Shown in pieces: positions 20,227 through 30,187 of a stretch of DNA of 64,000 bases. Within the stretch, counting starts at the first letter, position 1. Each line of letters opens with the position of its first letter. A program made the translations under genes and the position numbers. This DNA is from an uncultured Luteitalea sp. (GTDB lineage: Bacteria > Acidobacteriota > Vicinamibacteria > Vicinamibacterales > Vicinamibacteraceae), in the NCBI GenBank assembly GCA_934541105.1, contig CAKTDA010000003.1, forward strand, positions 248,001 to 312,000, in the 5' to 3' direction. Under the pieces are notes generated by a model. That model did no database searches. It was not told the DNA's origin and saw only the letters and a list, made by a program, of their open reading frames with translations.

Positions 20227-21234
20227 CTATCGCTCCTTGCTGAACGCCTCGTACTGATCGGTGGCGACGAAGTCCACCTTCGCCTCGCGCACCGCGCGCC
20301 ACCGCACGCGGGCCGCGCCGAGGCTGCCGAAGTCGTACCCCGGCGACCAGCCCTGCGCCTCGGCCTGCCCCGGGGCATGGCCGTTGAGCGTATAGAAGCG
20401 AATCCACAGGCCCTGCGCGTGCGCGCGCGACACGAGCGACCCGAGGCGCGTCCGGTCGGCGGCCGTCCAGGCCCCGGCGCGCGTCTGGCCGCCCGCTTCG
20501 ACCGCGTGCCACGGGAAGTTGACCCACCGGCGGTAGTTCGAGGCGCGCGCCGGCATCAGGGTCTCGGCCGGCATCCGCGCGAGTGCCAGTGCCCGATCGC
20601 GTGACGTCGCGCCCTGCGGTTCGGGCTGGCTGATGGCCCCGAAGAGTCGCAGCTTCTGGCCGAGTGCCAGCCGATCGTGGAACGACACCTGCTGGCTCTG
20701 TGCCGACCCCGTGAGGACCAGCATCGGCCCGACCGTCAGCGGCACCGGCTGATCAGGCGTTGCCGTGCGCGGCGCGGTCGTCAGCCAGCGTTCGTACCGC
20801 CCGAGCACCTGCCAGATGGCGTCGTGATGCGCCGGTTCGTTCGTCTTCAGGTCCAGGTTGAGGACGAGGAGCGGCCACTGCTCGCGGCGATCGTCGCGCA
20901 GCGCCTGCTCCATCAGCGGCGCGACGCGCTCGAAGAAGTACCGCTCGAACGTCGGCGCCCCCTCCACCTTGTCCGTGTCGTGCCCCACCACCGTGTCGCC
21001 ATGACCGTCGGCCCCGACCCGCCAGATCAGGTCCTGTTCGATGGCCACGGGCAGGCCGGTGGCAAGCGCGCGGTCGAGGCGATCGCTGAATCGATCCTCG
21101 TAGGGGTAGGCGTTGTGCGCATCGAGCAGGACGCGGGCGCCGGGCGCCGTGACGGGCGCCTGGGCCGGCAGGACGATAGTCGAGGCCGCGGCCACGAGGG
21201 CGGCGAGCACGGACCGGGACGGACGCAACCGCAT
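20227..21234 (-). CDS. Exported PLC-like phosphodiesterase (AIM6/GDPD-type TIM barrel)
   Basis: The 335-residue product has a signal peptide (SVLAALVAAASTIVLPAQA). The motif DAHNAYPYEDRFSDRLDRAL followed by GLPVAIEQDLIW recalls the HxNxx(Y)xD and E-x-D residues of PI-PLC/GDPD-type phosphodiesterases, placing active-site histidine and acidic residues near residues 38-70. Later stretches, VLNLDLKTNE, MLVLTGSA and GLWIRFYTLNG, fit the strands of a TIM barrel. Fungal AIM6 has a similar form. The likely role is extracytoplasmic phosphodiester cleavage; the substrate is unknown. The start is supported by TACACT seven bases upstream. Confidence 0.7.
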   Translation of the reverse strand: MRLRPSRSVLAALVAAASTIVLPAQAPVTAPGARVLLDAHNAYPYEDRFSDRLDRALATGLPVAIEQDLIWRVGADGHGDTVVGHDTDKVEGAPTFERYFFERVAPLMEQALRDDRREQWPLLVLNLDLKTNEPAHHDAIWQVLGRYERWLTTAPRTATPDQPVPLTVGPMLVLTGSAQSQQVSFHDRLALGQKLRLFGAISQPEPQGATSRDRALALARMPAETLMPARASNYRRWVNFPWHAVEAGGQTRAGAWTAADRTRLGSLVSRAHAQGLWIRFYTLNGHAPGQAEAQGWSPGYDFGSLGAARVRWRAVREAKVDFVATDQYEAFSKER

Positions 21235-21247
21235 GCGCAGCAGTGTA
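21235..21247 (-). promoter_or_regulatory. -10-like box, leaderless start of PLC-like gene
   Basis: On the minus strand TACACT is followed by seven bases and the ATG at 21234. Confidence 0.42.
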
Positions 21248-21301
21248 GACGGAGTCCCCCCCGTTCAACTCAGGGCCGTGCCCCGCCGATTGGCACGAGG
21301 T

Positions 21302-22459
21302 ATGGCATCTCCAGCCCCGGCCGCGCAGGCCCCCGTCGTCCAGGAACCCCCGATCAATCGCCTGTTCCGGCTGATGGTGCAGACGGGCGCCTCGGACCTG
21401 CACCTGAGCGTCAGCGTGCCGCCCATGGTCCGCAAGGATGGCCGCATGCTGCCGGTCGAGGAGACCGCGCCGCGCCTGACCGCCGACGACATCCGCAGGC
21501 TCCTCGGCCCGATCACGCCCGAGAAGAACCGCACCGAGTTCGAGCGCCGGCACGACACCGACTTCGCCTACGAGATCGGCGGGCTCGCGCGCTTCCGCGC
21601 CAACATCTTCATGGACCGCAAGGGCATGGGCGCGGTGTTCCGCGTCATCCCCAGCAAGATCCTCACGGCCGAGGACCTCGGGCTCTCGCAGCACCTGCTC
21701 CAGCTCTGTCACCTCAGCAAGGGGCTCGTGCTCGTCACCGGGCCCACCGGCTCGGGCAAGTCGACGACGCTGTGCGCGATGGTGGACTACATCAACCGCA
21801 CGCGCCACGATCACGTGATCACGATCGAGGATCCGATCGAGTTCGTGCACGACAACAAGCAGTGCCTGATCAACCAGCGCGAGGTCCACACGCACACCTC
21901 GTCGTTCAAGGACGCCCTGCGCGCCGCGCTGCGCGAGGACCCCGACATCGTGCTCGTCGGCGAGATGCGCGATCTCGAGACCGTGGCGATTGCCATCGAG
22001 ACCGCCGAGACGGGCCACCTCGTGTTCGGCACGCTCCACACGAGCACGGCCGCCTCCACCGTGGACCGCATCATCGACCAGTTCCCGGCCGATCGTCAGA
22101 GCCAGATCCGCGTGATGCTGAGCGAGTCGCTGAAGGGCGTCGTGGCCCAGACGTTGTGCCGCAAGGTCGGTGGCGGGCGCATCGCCGCGCTCGAGACGCT
22201 GATCGTCAACACGGCCATCAGCAACCTGATTCGCGAAGGCAAGACCTTCCAGATTCCGTCGATGATGCAGGTGGGCAAGGCGCAGGGCATGCAGACGCTC
22301 AACGACGCGCTCGTCGAACTCGTGAAGCAGAAGCTCGTGGCGCCGGAGGAAGCCTACGTCAAGGCGGTGGACAAGGCGGGCTTCGAGTCGATGCTGAAGC
22401 GCCTGGCGATCGACACCTCGTTTGTCGCACCCGCGCAGCCGGTGGCGCGGACGGCCTGA
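21302..22459 (+). CDS. pilT: Type IV pilus retraction ATPase PilT
   Basis: The 385-residue product has all PilT landmarks: N-terminal INRLFRLMVQTGASDLHLSV, Walker A GPTGSGKS at 147-154, an Asp box around ITIEDPIE, Walker B DIVLVGEMRD at 215-224, the His box GHLVFGTLHT at 238-247, and the C-terminal AISNLIREGKTFQ that is diagnostic of PilT among secretion ATPases. PilT is the hexameric motor that depolymerises the pilus for twitching motility. ATG 21302 is preceded by GAGG with very short spacing; an in-frame GTG at 21278 is an alternative start. No other pilus gene is nearby, so the locus is an orphan pilT. Confidence 0.93.
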   Translation: MASPAPAAQAPVVQEPPINRLFRLMVQTGASDLHLSVSVPPMVRKDGRMLPVEETAPRLTADDIRRLLGPITPEKNRTEFERRHDTDFAYEIGGLARFRANIFMDRKGMGAVFRVIPSKILTAEDLGLSQHLLQLCHLSKGLVLVTGPTGSGKSTTLCAMVDYINRTRHDHVITIEDPIEFVHDNKQCLINQREVHTHTSSFKDALRAALREDPDIVLVGEMRDLETVAIAIETAETGHLVFGTLHTSTAASTVDRIIDQFPADRQSQIRVMLSESLKGVVAQTLCRKVGGGRIAALETLIVNTAISNLIREGKTFQIPSMMQVGKAQGMQTLNDALVELVKQKLVAPEEAYVKAVDKAGFESMLKRLAIDTSFVAPAQPVARTA

Positions 22460-22474
22460 GCGCGACACACGCGA

Positions 22475-22487
22475 TACACTGCGGAGC
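22475..22487 (+). promoter_or_regulatory. -10-like box, leaderless start of ABC ATPase gene
   Basis: TACACT at 22475-22480 is seven bases before the GTG at 22488, just downstream of the pilT stop. Confidence 0.4.
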
Positions 22488-23258
22488 GTGATTCGCGTCG
22501 CGGACCTGCGCCATGCGTACGGCGATACGCCCGCGGTGCAGGGCCTCTCGTTCGAAGCCGGCATCGGCGAGGTGGTCGGGCTGCTCGGGCCCAACGGCGC
22601 CGGCAAGTCGACGACTGTGAAGATCCTCACCGGACTGTTGCCCCTGCAGCATGGTACGGTCGAGGTGGCTGGCTTCGACATCGCGCGTGACCCCCTCGAG
22701 GTCAAGCGGCGCGTCGGCTACGTTCCCGAGACCGGCGCCCTCTACGACGCGCTGACCCCCGACGAGTACTTCCGCTTCATCTCGCTCCTGTACCGCCTCG
22801 AACCCGACGTCGTGCAGCCGCGCATCGAGCAGATGCTCGCGATGTTCGAGATCGAGGACGTGCGCGGCGCCCGGATGGTGACCTTCTCCAAGGGCATGAA
22901 GCAGAAGGTGCTCATCGCCTCCGCACTGCTGCACGCGCCCGACGTCGTCATCTTCGACGAGCCGCTCAACGGCCTCGATGCCAACGCGATGCTGGTGTTC
23001 AAGGAACTGCTGCGCGGCCTTGCGGCACAGGGCCGCACGATCCTCTTCTGCTCGCACCTGCTCGACATCGTCGAGCGCCTGTGCCCGCGCATCGTGATCA
23101 TCGACAAGGGCCGCGCCATCGCCTCGGGCACCCCCGAGGACATCGCCAGGCAGACCGGACAGGCGTCACTCGAACACGCGTTTGCCGCGCTCACCGGCGC
23201 GCGCAGCGCCGCCGCCGCCGCGGCGGGCGTGCTGGCGGCGCTGGAGTGGCGCGCATGA
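22488..23258 (+). CDS. ABC transporter ATP-binding protein
   Basis: The 256-residue nucleotide-binding subunit shows Walker A LLGPNGAGKST, Q-loop region VKRRVGYVPETGALYD, signature TFSKGMKQKV, Walker B VVIFDEPLNGLD and H-loop FCSHL. The sequence most resembles ATPases of ABC-2 type exporters. The start is taken as GTG 22488. Its stop overlaps the permease ATG (ATGA), so the two subunits are coupled. The C-terminal 40 residues are Ala-rich (GARSAAAAAAGVLAALEW) and probably contact the permease. The cargo is unknown. Confidence 0.9.
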   Translation: MIRVADLRHAYGDTPAVQGLSFEAGIGEVVGLLGPNGAGKSTTVKILTGLLPLQHGTVEVAGFDIARDPLEVKRRVGYVPETGALYDALTPDEYFRFISLLYRLEPDVVQPRIEQMLAMFEIEDVRGARMVTFSKGMKQKVLIASALLHAPDVVIFDEPLNGLDANAMLVFKELLRGLAAQGRTILFCSHLLDIVERLCPRIVIIDKGRAIASGTPEDIARQTGQASLEHAFAALTGARSAAAAAAGVLAALEWRA

Positions 23259-24853
23259 CCCGTGTCATCGCCCGCGTGCTGGGTGTGGACGCGGTGCAGT
23301 GGCGGGCGCTCGTCTGGGTGTCGCTCGTGAGCGACCTGCGGCAGTTCAAGGGGACCGGGCCGCGAGTGGGCAGGGCCGCGCTCGGCAGCCTCGGTGGCGG
23401 GCTCGTGTCGCAGCTGCTCTACGGCGCCTTCTGCGCGTTCCTCATCGGCGCGCTGCCGAACACGTTCGCCGCGAGCACGGTCTACTACCTGCTCCTGCTG
23501 TCCACGCTCGGCCTTGCCCTGCTCGTGGACTTCACCGGCGTCGTCCTCTCGCCCGACGACCACGTGCAGCTCGCCCCGCGGCCGGTGGACGGGCGCACGT
23601 TCTTCGTCGCGCGGCTCACGTCGGTCGTGCTGTTCTCGCTGCTGCTCACGGCGCCGTTCGCCCTGCTGCCGGCGCTCGCGTACCTCGTGCGCGACAGCGG
23701 GCGTGCGCTGCCGGCCGCGATCACGAGCGTGGCCGCCGCGGTGACGCTGGCCGTGCTCGTGCCGCTCGCGGTGATCCTCCTGTTCCTGGCGCTGGTGCGG
23801 CTCGTGCCCGCCGCGCGCCTGCACCGGCTGCTCGGGTACCTGCAGTTCGTGCTGTCGTTCGTCTTCATCGGCGGGTTCTTCCTGCTCTCGCGGAGCACGC
23901 AGGCGCTCGACGCCATCTCGCTCGAGAAGACGCCCGCGGCCTACCTGAATCCCGCCGCGTGGTTCGCCGCCTGGATCGAGATCGCCGACGGCCGCGCGAC
24001 GCCGCTCGACGTCCTGGCGGCTGCTGCCCCGTTCGCGGCGCTCATCGTCTGCGTGGGGCTCGTGCGCAGCAGGCTGTCGCTCGCCTACGCCGAGCGTCTC
24101 TCGTCGATGACGATCGATCGCGCATCCGCGACCGCGCGTCGCCCGGTGCCGTACCTGCTGTTTGGCCCTGCGCACCATGCCGTCGGCCTTCTCGCCGCGG
24201 CGCAGTTCAGGACCGACCAGAAGTTCCGCCTCGGCGTCCTCGGCATCATGCCGCTCACCGTGATCTACCTGCTGGCGGGCTTCAGCGAACCGGAGGGCCC
24301 GCAGTTGCTGCAGCGCGAACCGGTGCTCGTGTACTACGCCGTGCTCTTCTTCCCGGTGATGCTGCGGCAGTTCCTCGTCTACAGCGAGTCGTGGCGCGCC
24401 GCCTGGATCTTCCACGCCGCGCCGATGCCGTTCGACGAAGTCGTCGTCGGGCTCAAGAACACCGTCGTGGCGCGTTTCCTCGTGCCGTATCTCGCGCTCG
24501 TGCTGCTGCTGCTCGCGTGGCTGCATCCGCGGCCGCCGCTCGAACTGCTGATGCACGGCCTCGTGCTCGGACTGCTCTCCCACGGTCTGCTCACCGCCGA
24601 CCTGCTCGTCAACCCGTCGCTGCCGTTCTCGCAGCCCACGCGGCAGGGCACCCGCTCGCTCGCCCTGCTCCTGCTGATGCTGCCGACGATGGCGATCATC
24701 ACCACGATTCCATTCTGGCGGCCGTACCTGTACGCCAGCATCGCGCGCACGTTCATCGCCGTCGGCGTGCTCGTCGTTGTCAACGTCCTGCTGCACGAGG
24801 CGCTGATCGTCCGGGTCGATCGGCAGTCGCGCCAGTGGGCGTCTGCGAGCTGA
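23255..24853 (+). CDS. ABC transporter permease (polytopic membrane protein)
   Basis: The 532-residue product has ten or more hydrophobic spans, for example YYLLLLSTLGLALLVDFTGVV, LAVLVPLAVILLFLALV, FVLSFVFIGGFFLLS, LVVVNVLLHEALIV. It starts within the stop codon of the ATPase gene and is clearly its membrane partner. The large cytoplasmic loops and the pattern MTRVIARVLGVDAVQWRALVWVSLVSDLR at the N-terminus are not diagnostic of a named family. The pair is a likely ABC-2-like exporter. Seven bases after its stop begins a histidine kinase gene, so the kinase may be co-transcribed. Confidence 0.8.
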   Translation: MTRVIARVLGVDAVQWRALVWVSLVSDLRQFKGTGPRVGRAALGSLGGGLVSQLLYGAFCAFLIGALPNTFAASTVYYLLLLSTLGLALLVDFTGVVLSPDDHVQLAPRPVDGRTFFVARLTSVVLFSLLLTAPFALLPALAYLVRDSGRALPAAITSVAAAVTLAVLVPLAVILLFLALVRLVPAARLHRLLGYLQFVLSFVFIGGFFLLSRSTQALDAISLEKTPAAYLNPAAWFAAWIEIADGRATPLDVLAAAAPFAALIVCVGLVRSRLSLAYAERLSSMTIDRASATARRPVPYLLFGPAHHAVGLLAAAQFRTDQKFRLGVLGIMPLTVIYLLAGFSEPEGPQLLQREPVLVYYAVLFFPVMLRQFLVYSESWRAAWIFHAAPMPFDEVVVGLKNTVVARFLVPYLALVLLLLAWLHPRPPLELLMHGLVLGLLSHGLLTADLLVNPSLPFSQPTRQGTRSLALLLLMLPTMAIITTIPFWRPYLYASIARTFIAVGVLVVVNVLLHEALIVRVDRQSRQWASAS

Positions 24854-24859
24854 CTTGTC

Positions 24860-26413
<1,554 letters not shown>

Positions 26414-26426
26414 GTCCCGCGGCGCG

Positions 26427-26963
26427 CTACGTCGCCTCGGGCACGCGTTCGATCTTCAGGGACTCGATGACGACGTCCTTCACGGGACGGTCTCCGCGGC
26501 CGGTCGGCACGTGGCCGATGCGCGTGACGACGTCCATGCCCGAGACCACCTCGCCGAACACCGAATGACGGTCGTCGAGGTGGGGCGTGGGGCCGAGCGT
26601 GACGAAGAACTGGCTGCCGTTGGTCCCGGGCCCGGCGTTTGCCATCGACAGGATGCCGGCCTTGCTGTGCCGGCGCGACGGGTGGAACTCGTCGCCGAAC
26701 TTGAACCCGGGGCCGCCCATGCCGTTACCCATCGGGCAGCCGCCCTGGATGACGAAGCCGTCGATGACGCGATGGAAGATCAGGCCGTCGTAGAACGGGC
26801 GCGTGATCGGCTGCCGCGTGACGGGATCCTGCCACTCGATGGTGCCCTCGGCGAGGCCGGCGAAGTTGGCCACCGTCTTGGGCGCCTCCTCCTCGAACAA
26901 CTTGACGGTGAACGCGCCTTCGCTGGTGGTGAAGTGGGCGTAGAGCCCGGCAGGTAAGGTCAT
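26427..26963 (-). CDS. Cyclophilin-type peptidyl-prolyl cis-trans isomerase
   Basis: The 178-residue product lacks a signal peptide and should act in the cytoplasm. Cyclophilin signatures are TVANFAGLAEG, YDGLIFHRVIDGFVIQGG, GILSMANAGPGTNGSQFFVT and HLDDRHSVFGEV, covering the catalytic Arg (FHRV) and the Gln/Phe of the active site. The start at 26963 is the first ATG after a TAAGGT box. It speeds proline isomerisation in folding proteins. The gene is divergent from the TPR-like gene, with 40 bases between start codons. Confidence 0.92.
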   Translation of the reverse strand: MTLPAGLYAHFTTSEGAFTVKLFEEEAPKTVANFAGLAEGTIEWQDPVTRQPITRPFYDGLIFHRVIDGFVIQGGCPMGNGMGGPGFKFGDEFHPSRRHSKAGILSMANAGPGTNGSQFFVTLGPTPHLDDRHSVFGEVVSGMDVVTRIGHVPTGRGDRPVKDVVIESLKIERVPEAT

Positions 26964-26976
26964 GCCCGACACCTTA
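26964..26976 (-). promoter_or_regulatory. -10-like box, leaderless start of cyclophilin gene
   Basis: On the minus strand TAAGGT is followed by seven bases and the ATG at 26963. It faces the +-strand box at 26991. Confidence 0.42.
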
Positions 26977-26990
26977 TCATCCCGGCCCGG

Positions 26991-27003
26991 CATAATCCGG
27001 CGC
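26991..27003 (+). promoter_or_regulatory. -10-like box, leaderless start of TPR-like gene
   Basis: CATAAT at 26991-26996 lies seven bases before ATG 27004 and supports that start over in-frame alternatives at 26962 and 27028. Confidence 0.42.
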
Positions 27004-27900
27004 ATGGCGTGGGCGCGGGCCGGCCGCATGCAGGGCCACTTCGGGATGCTGCTGTGCCTGTCGGCGGCCTGGGCTGCCGCGGCTGCCGGGGCCCAGGTCC
27101 CGGCCGCATGCCCGCCCGCCAGCGAGGTGCCGCGGCTCGCGCCACGATCGGCGGTCGCCGGCGCCGGCCGGCTGCTGTCGGGGTGCGTCGTTCGGGATCT
27201 CGAAGCCGGGCGCTGGCTGGCGGCCCGGCAGCGCCTGGAGCAGGCGCAGCGCGGGGCCATCGTCCTCGACGGTGCCGAGCGGCAGGCGTGGGATGCCCGC
27301 ATCGCACGCCTCGACGCCTCGCGGCGGATCGATACGGGCCAGTGGGCCGCGCTTGCCGACGAGGTCGTCGCCAGCGAACACGCGCTGCCATGGGTGGGCC
27401 CCCTCGTGCGGGGCGTCGCGGCCGCGCGGGCGGCATGGGCGGCGCAGGATCCCGTGCTCCTCGCCCGCGCACGGGACCGACTCGCCGATCTCGAGGCGCT
27501 CGCCCTGCGCGCAGGCCCCGTGAGTGACGAGGAACGGGCGCGCCTCCTCGTGCAGGGGGCCATCGCCGGCTCGCAGTACGAGCGCGAGGAGATGCAACTG
27601 CTCCTCGCCGCGGCGCACGACCTCGAAGTGCGGCTGGCTTCCGACGACGAGTCGCGGGCTCCCGTCGTGTCCGCACGGGAACTCGAGGCCGACCTGCTGC
27701 TCGTCACCGATCGCTACCAGGCTGCGAGCGAACGCTATCGCGAGCTGTTGCAGGACTCGCCGCGGCGGGTGCAGGCCCGCATCGGCCTTGCCGACGCCTA
27801 TCGACGCCTCGGCCACGCCAAGGAGGCGGACGAGACGCTCGCGCAGGCCCGCGCGCTCTGGGCCGACGCCGATCCGGACGTCAGGGCCCGGTTGCGTTGA
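27004..27900 (+). CDS. Exported alpha-helical protein, TPR-like, unknown function
   Basis: The 298-residue product has an N-terminal hydrophobic export signal (GMLLCLSAAWAAAAAGAQV). The mature part is almost wholly helical and Ala/Arg/Leu-rich. The last 60 residues look like one or two tetratricopeptide units: DRYQAASERYRELLQDSP, then RVQARIGLADAYRRLGHAKEADETL. Two cysteines near residues 36 and 60 could form a disulphide. No enzyme motif is visible. Its 3' end overlaps the convergent ada gene by 20 bases. The role is unknown; TPR units suggest protein-protein contacts in the envelope. Confidence 0.65.
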   Translation: MAWARAGRMQGHFGMLLCLSAAWAAAAAGAQVPAACPPASEVPRLAPRSAVAGAGRLLSGCVVRDLEAGRWLAARQRLEQAQRGAIVLDGAERQAWDARIARLDASRRIDTGQWAALADEVVASEHALPWVGPLVRGVAAARAAWAAQDPVLLARARDRLADLEALALRAGPVSDEERARLLVQGAIAGSQYEREEMQLLLAAAHDLEVRLASDDESRAPVVSARELEADLLLVTDRYQAASERYRELLQDSPRRVQARIGLADAYRRLGHAKEADETLAQARALWADADPDVRARLR

Positions 27901-28984
27901 TCGGCGCGCGCTCCATCTCGATCAGCCGCTTCTTGCGCTCGACGCCCCACCGGTAACCTGTCAGCGACGTATCGGAGCCGACGACGCGGTGGCAGGGGAC
28001 GAGGAGCGAGACCTTGTTGGTGGCGCAGGCGCGTGCGGCAGCACGCACCGCGGACGGCTGGCCGATCATCGCCGCCAGTTGCGCGTACGTCCGCGTTTCA
28101 CCGCGCGGGATTCGGCGCAGGGCCTGCCACACGCGCTGCTGGAACGCCGTGCCCTGCAGGTCCAGCGCGACATCGGCACCTGCCTGGCCGCTGGCGACGG
28201 CCGCGGCCGCGGCCACCCATTCCGGCCGCGCGACGCCGCGGGCGATCGTCGCGCGTGGGAACTCCGCCTCGAGCGCCGCGAGCAGCGCGTTCTCGTCGTC
28301 TCCGAGGTACACGGCGCACACGCCGTGCCCGGTTGCCGCCACCAGCACGAGCCCGAGCGGCGTCTGCGTCGTCGTCCAGCCGATCGTCACGCCGAGGCCG
28401 CCTCGCCGGTACGCCCCGGGCGTCATGCCGAGGCTCTCGGTGGCGCGCTCGTACAGGCGCGATGAGGAGCCGTAGCCGGCCGTGTAGAGCGCATCGGTGA
28501 CCTCGTCTCCCGCGAGCAGTCGCTCACGCAGCCGCGCCAGCTGGCGTCCGCTCAGCAGTGCACGGGGGCCGATGCCGAGCGTGGTCTCGAGCCGCTCGCG
28601 CAGCGCCGACGGGGTGAGACGCAGCGAAGCCGCGAGCGCGGCCACCGTCGGACGCCCGCCGTCTGCCAGGGCGCGGTCGATTGTGGCGAGCAGCCGGCGA
28701 AGGTCGGCATCGGTCAGGTTGGCTGGCGCGGGCGGCCTCACCTCGTCGGGTCGGCAGCGCAGGCAGGCACGGAAGCCTGCCTGCCGCGCGTCGTCAGGCG
28801 AACCGAACATCCGCACGTGCTCGCGCCGCGGCTGTCGGGCCGGGCAGCCGGGCCGACAGAAGACACCGGTCGTCGTGACGCCGAACCAGAAGCGTCCCAC
28901 GGCGGAGCTGTCGCGCCGACAAATCACGTCCCACGCGTCCTGATCCACGAGTGCCGAAGGCATCACAGGCATCGTCATCGACAT
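27881..28984 (-). CDS. ada: Ada: methylphosphotriester sensor/activator and O6-alkylguanine-DNA alkyltransferase
   Basis: The 367-residue three-part protein matches E. coli Ada in order. An N-terminal zinc domain has C43, C47, C74 and C77 (FCRPGC...CLRC); the first is the expected acceptor for methyl from phosphotriesters. An AraC-type helix-turn-helix follows at about 90-180 (VTDALYTAGYGSSSRLYERA). The C-terminal alkyltransferase has C331 in the PCHRV active site, preceded by FQQRVWQALRRIPRGETRTYAQLA. It repairs alkylated DNA and, once methylated, activates transcription. ATG 28984 is chosen from several close ATGs because TATGCT lies seven bases upstream. Confidence 0.93.
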   Translation of the reverse strand: MSMTMPVMPSALVDQDAWDVICRRDSSAVGRFWFGVTTTGVFCRPGCPARQPRREHVRMFGSPDDARQAGFRACLRCRPDEVRPPAPANLTDADLRRLLATIDRALADGGRPTVAALAASLRLTPSALRERLETTLGIGPRALLSGRQLARLRERLLAGDEVTDALYTAGYGSSSRLYERATESLGMTPGAYRRGGLGVTIGWTTTQTPLGLVLVAATGHGVCAVYLGDDENALLAALEAEFPRATIARGVARPEWVAAAAAVASGQAGADVALDLQGTAFQQRVWQALRRIPRGETRTYAQLAAMIGQPSAVRAAARACATNKVSLLVPCHRVVGSDTSLTGYRWGVERKKRLIEMERAPINATGP

Positions 28985-28997
28985 GTGCCGGAGCATA
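28985..28997 (-). promoter_or_regulatory. -10-like box, leaderless start of ada
   Basis: On the minus strand TATGCT is followed by seven bases and the ATG at 28984. No separate Ada box was recognised. Confidence 0.42.
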
Positions 28998-29080
28998 CCG
29001 GGCGGCCGACAGTCCCCACTATCCGGTTTCGGGAGCTCTTCCTGTTCGCAACCGGCTTCGCGAACCCCCGCTGTTCGCAG

Positions 29081-29102
29081 GCGTCGACCCTCAGGTCGAC
29101 GC
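29081..29102. repeat. Hairpin repeat, copy 1 (GCGTCGACC-CTCA-GGTCGACGC)
   Basis: Nine perfect base pairs close a CTCA loop. The loop contains the stop codon of the Nei-type gene on the minus strand. A close relative is found at 37557-37578. Confidence 0.7.
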
Positions 29103-29966
29103 GCTCCCTCGATCATCTCCCTGACAGCGAGGGCACCAGTAACTCGATCGATTGTGCTCGCCGTGCCGGCGCATGGCGATGGGCGTGCCGCAGCGGCGGC
29201 AGGGTCGCCCGCGGCGGCCATACACGTACAGCGGCTCGGCCGGGTTGGACCGGCCGGTCGTGCGGCGCGCACCTCGATAAGTCAGGATACCGGCTGCCGC
29301 CGGGTCCACGACGTTTGCGCGCAGCAGGGCGCGCGCGTCCCGCACCAGGCGGGTCCACTGCCCGGCCGACACCGCGCCGGGCGGCGTGAAGGGCGAGAGC
29401 CGCGCCAGGAAGAGCAGTTCGCTCTTGTAGACGTTGCCGATGCCGGCCATGGCGTGCTGGTCGAGCAGCGCCTCGGCAACCGTCGGCCGTGTGCTCGCCG
29501 ACAGGCGCACGATGGCCGCTGCCTCGTCGAAGTCATCCGCGAGCACGTCGGGTCCGAGCGCCCGGAGGACCGCGTCGATGTCGCCGGCCGGCCCGAACTC
29601 CGCGATGGGGACGTTGAATGCGACGGCCACGAACGCGTCGGTGCCGATGACGATGCGGGCGGATGCAGGGGAGCGCTGCCAGGGCTCGCCGGTGCGGTAG
29701 ATGTGCCACGAGCCCGACATCCGCATGTGCGTGCGCAACACGAGGGGGCCGCCGAGGGGCCCGGTCGCCTCGACGCGCGCCCCGATCCGGATCAGGAGGT
29801 GCTTGCCGCGCGCCGCGACCGCTTCGACCACGCGGCCGGTGAGCGGCGCGTCGTCGTGCACCCGTGCGAGCTGGGCGTACTGCGTCTCGAATCGCGTGAT
29901 CGTGCGGGCGGCGAGTGCGCGGTGGAGTGTTCGCGCCGCGCGGAAGATCGTGTCGCCCTCGGGCAT
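29091..29966 (-). CDS. DNA glycosylase/AP lyase, Fpg/Nei family (Nei2-like)
   Basis: The 291-residue product begins MPEGDTI, giving the catalytic proline and glutamate of endonuclease VIII-type enzymes; Fpg would read MPELPEV. The conserved helix-two-turn-helix is AMAGIGNVYKSELLFLARLSP. A C-terminal zinc finger has Cys pairs CRRC and CPRC, with VYGRRGRPC before it. The enzyme removes oxidised pyrimidines from DNA and cuts the abasic site. It lies directly upstream of ada on the same strand (106 bases apart), so two base-repair genes are neighbours. The stop codon sits in the loop of a hairpin repeat. Confidence 0.9.
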   Translation of the reverse strand: MPEGDTIFRAARTLHRALAARTITRFETQYAQLARVHDDAPLTGRVVEAVAARGKHLLIRIGARVEATGPLGGPLVLRTHMRMSGSWHIYRTGEPWQRSPASARIVIGTDAFVAVAFNVPIAEFGPAGDIDAVLRALGPDVLADDFDEAAAIVRLSASTRPTVAEALLDQHAMAGIGNVYKSELLFLARLSPFTPPGAVSAGQWTRLVRDARALLRANVVDPAAAGILTYRGARRTTGRSNPAEPLYVYGRRGRPCRRCGTPIAMRRHGEHNRSSYWCPRCQGDDRGSAST

Positions 29967-30083
29967 GGCGCAGGAGATCTTCGCATCACCACGGTGGACG
30001 TGATGATCGCGATGGCATCGTCGTGTCCCGGCCGTGGAATCGGCTCGAATCCCACCATCGCCCGCCGGTGCCCGTACCGCCTT

Positions 30084-30113
30084 CTGTCATCGGCTCGAGA
30101 CGTCTCATAGAAT
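30084..30113 (+). promoter_or_regulatory. Candidate sigma-70-like promoter before molybdopterin-fold gene
   Basis: CTGTCA at 30084-30089 and TAGAAT at 30108-30113 are spaced by 18 bases. It lies in the 200-base divergent region between the Nei-type gene and the gene starting near 30188. Confidence 0.3.
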
Positions 30114-30187
30114 CGCTTCATATTGCGTCGTTGCGATCCAATGCTGTACGGTACGCCTTCGGGGCCATGCCGTACACGACTCCATCC

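Noticed and set aside
30009..30061. tRNA-like piece: GCGATGG...CCATCGC end pairing with a CTCGAATC loop-like sequence
   Set aside because: The span is only 53 bases, the T-stem does not pair and no anticodon arm can be drawn.
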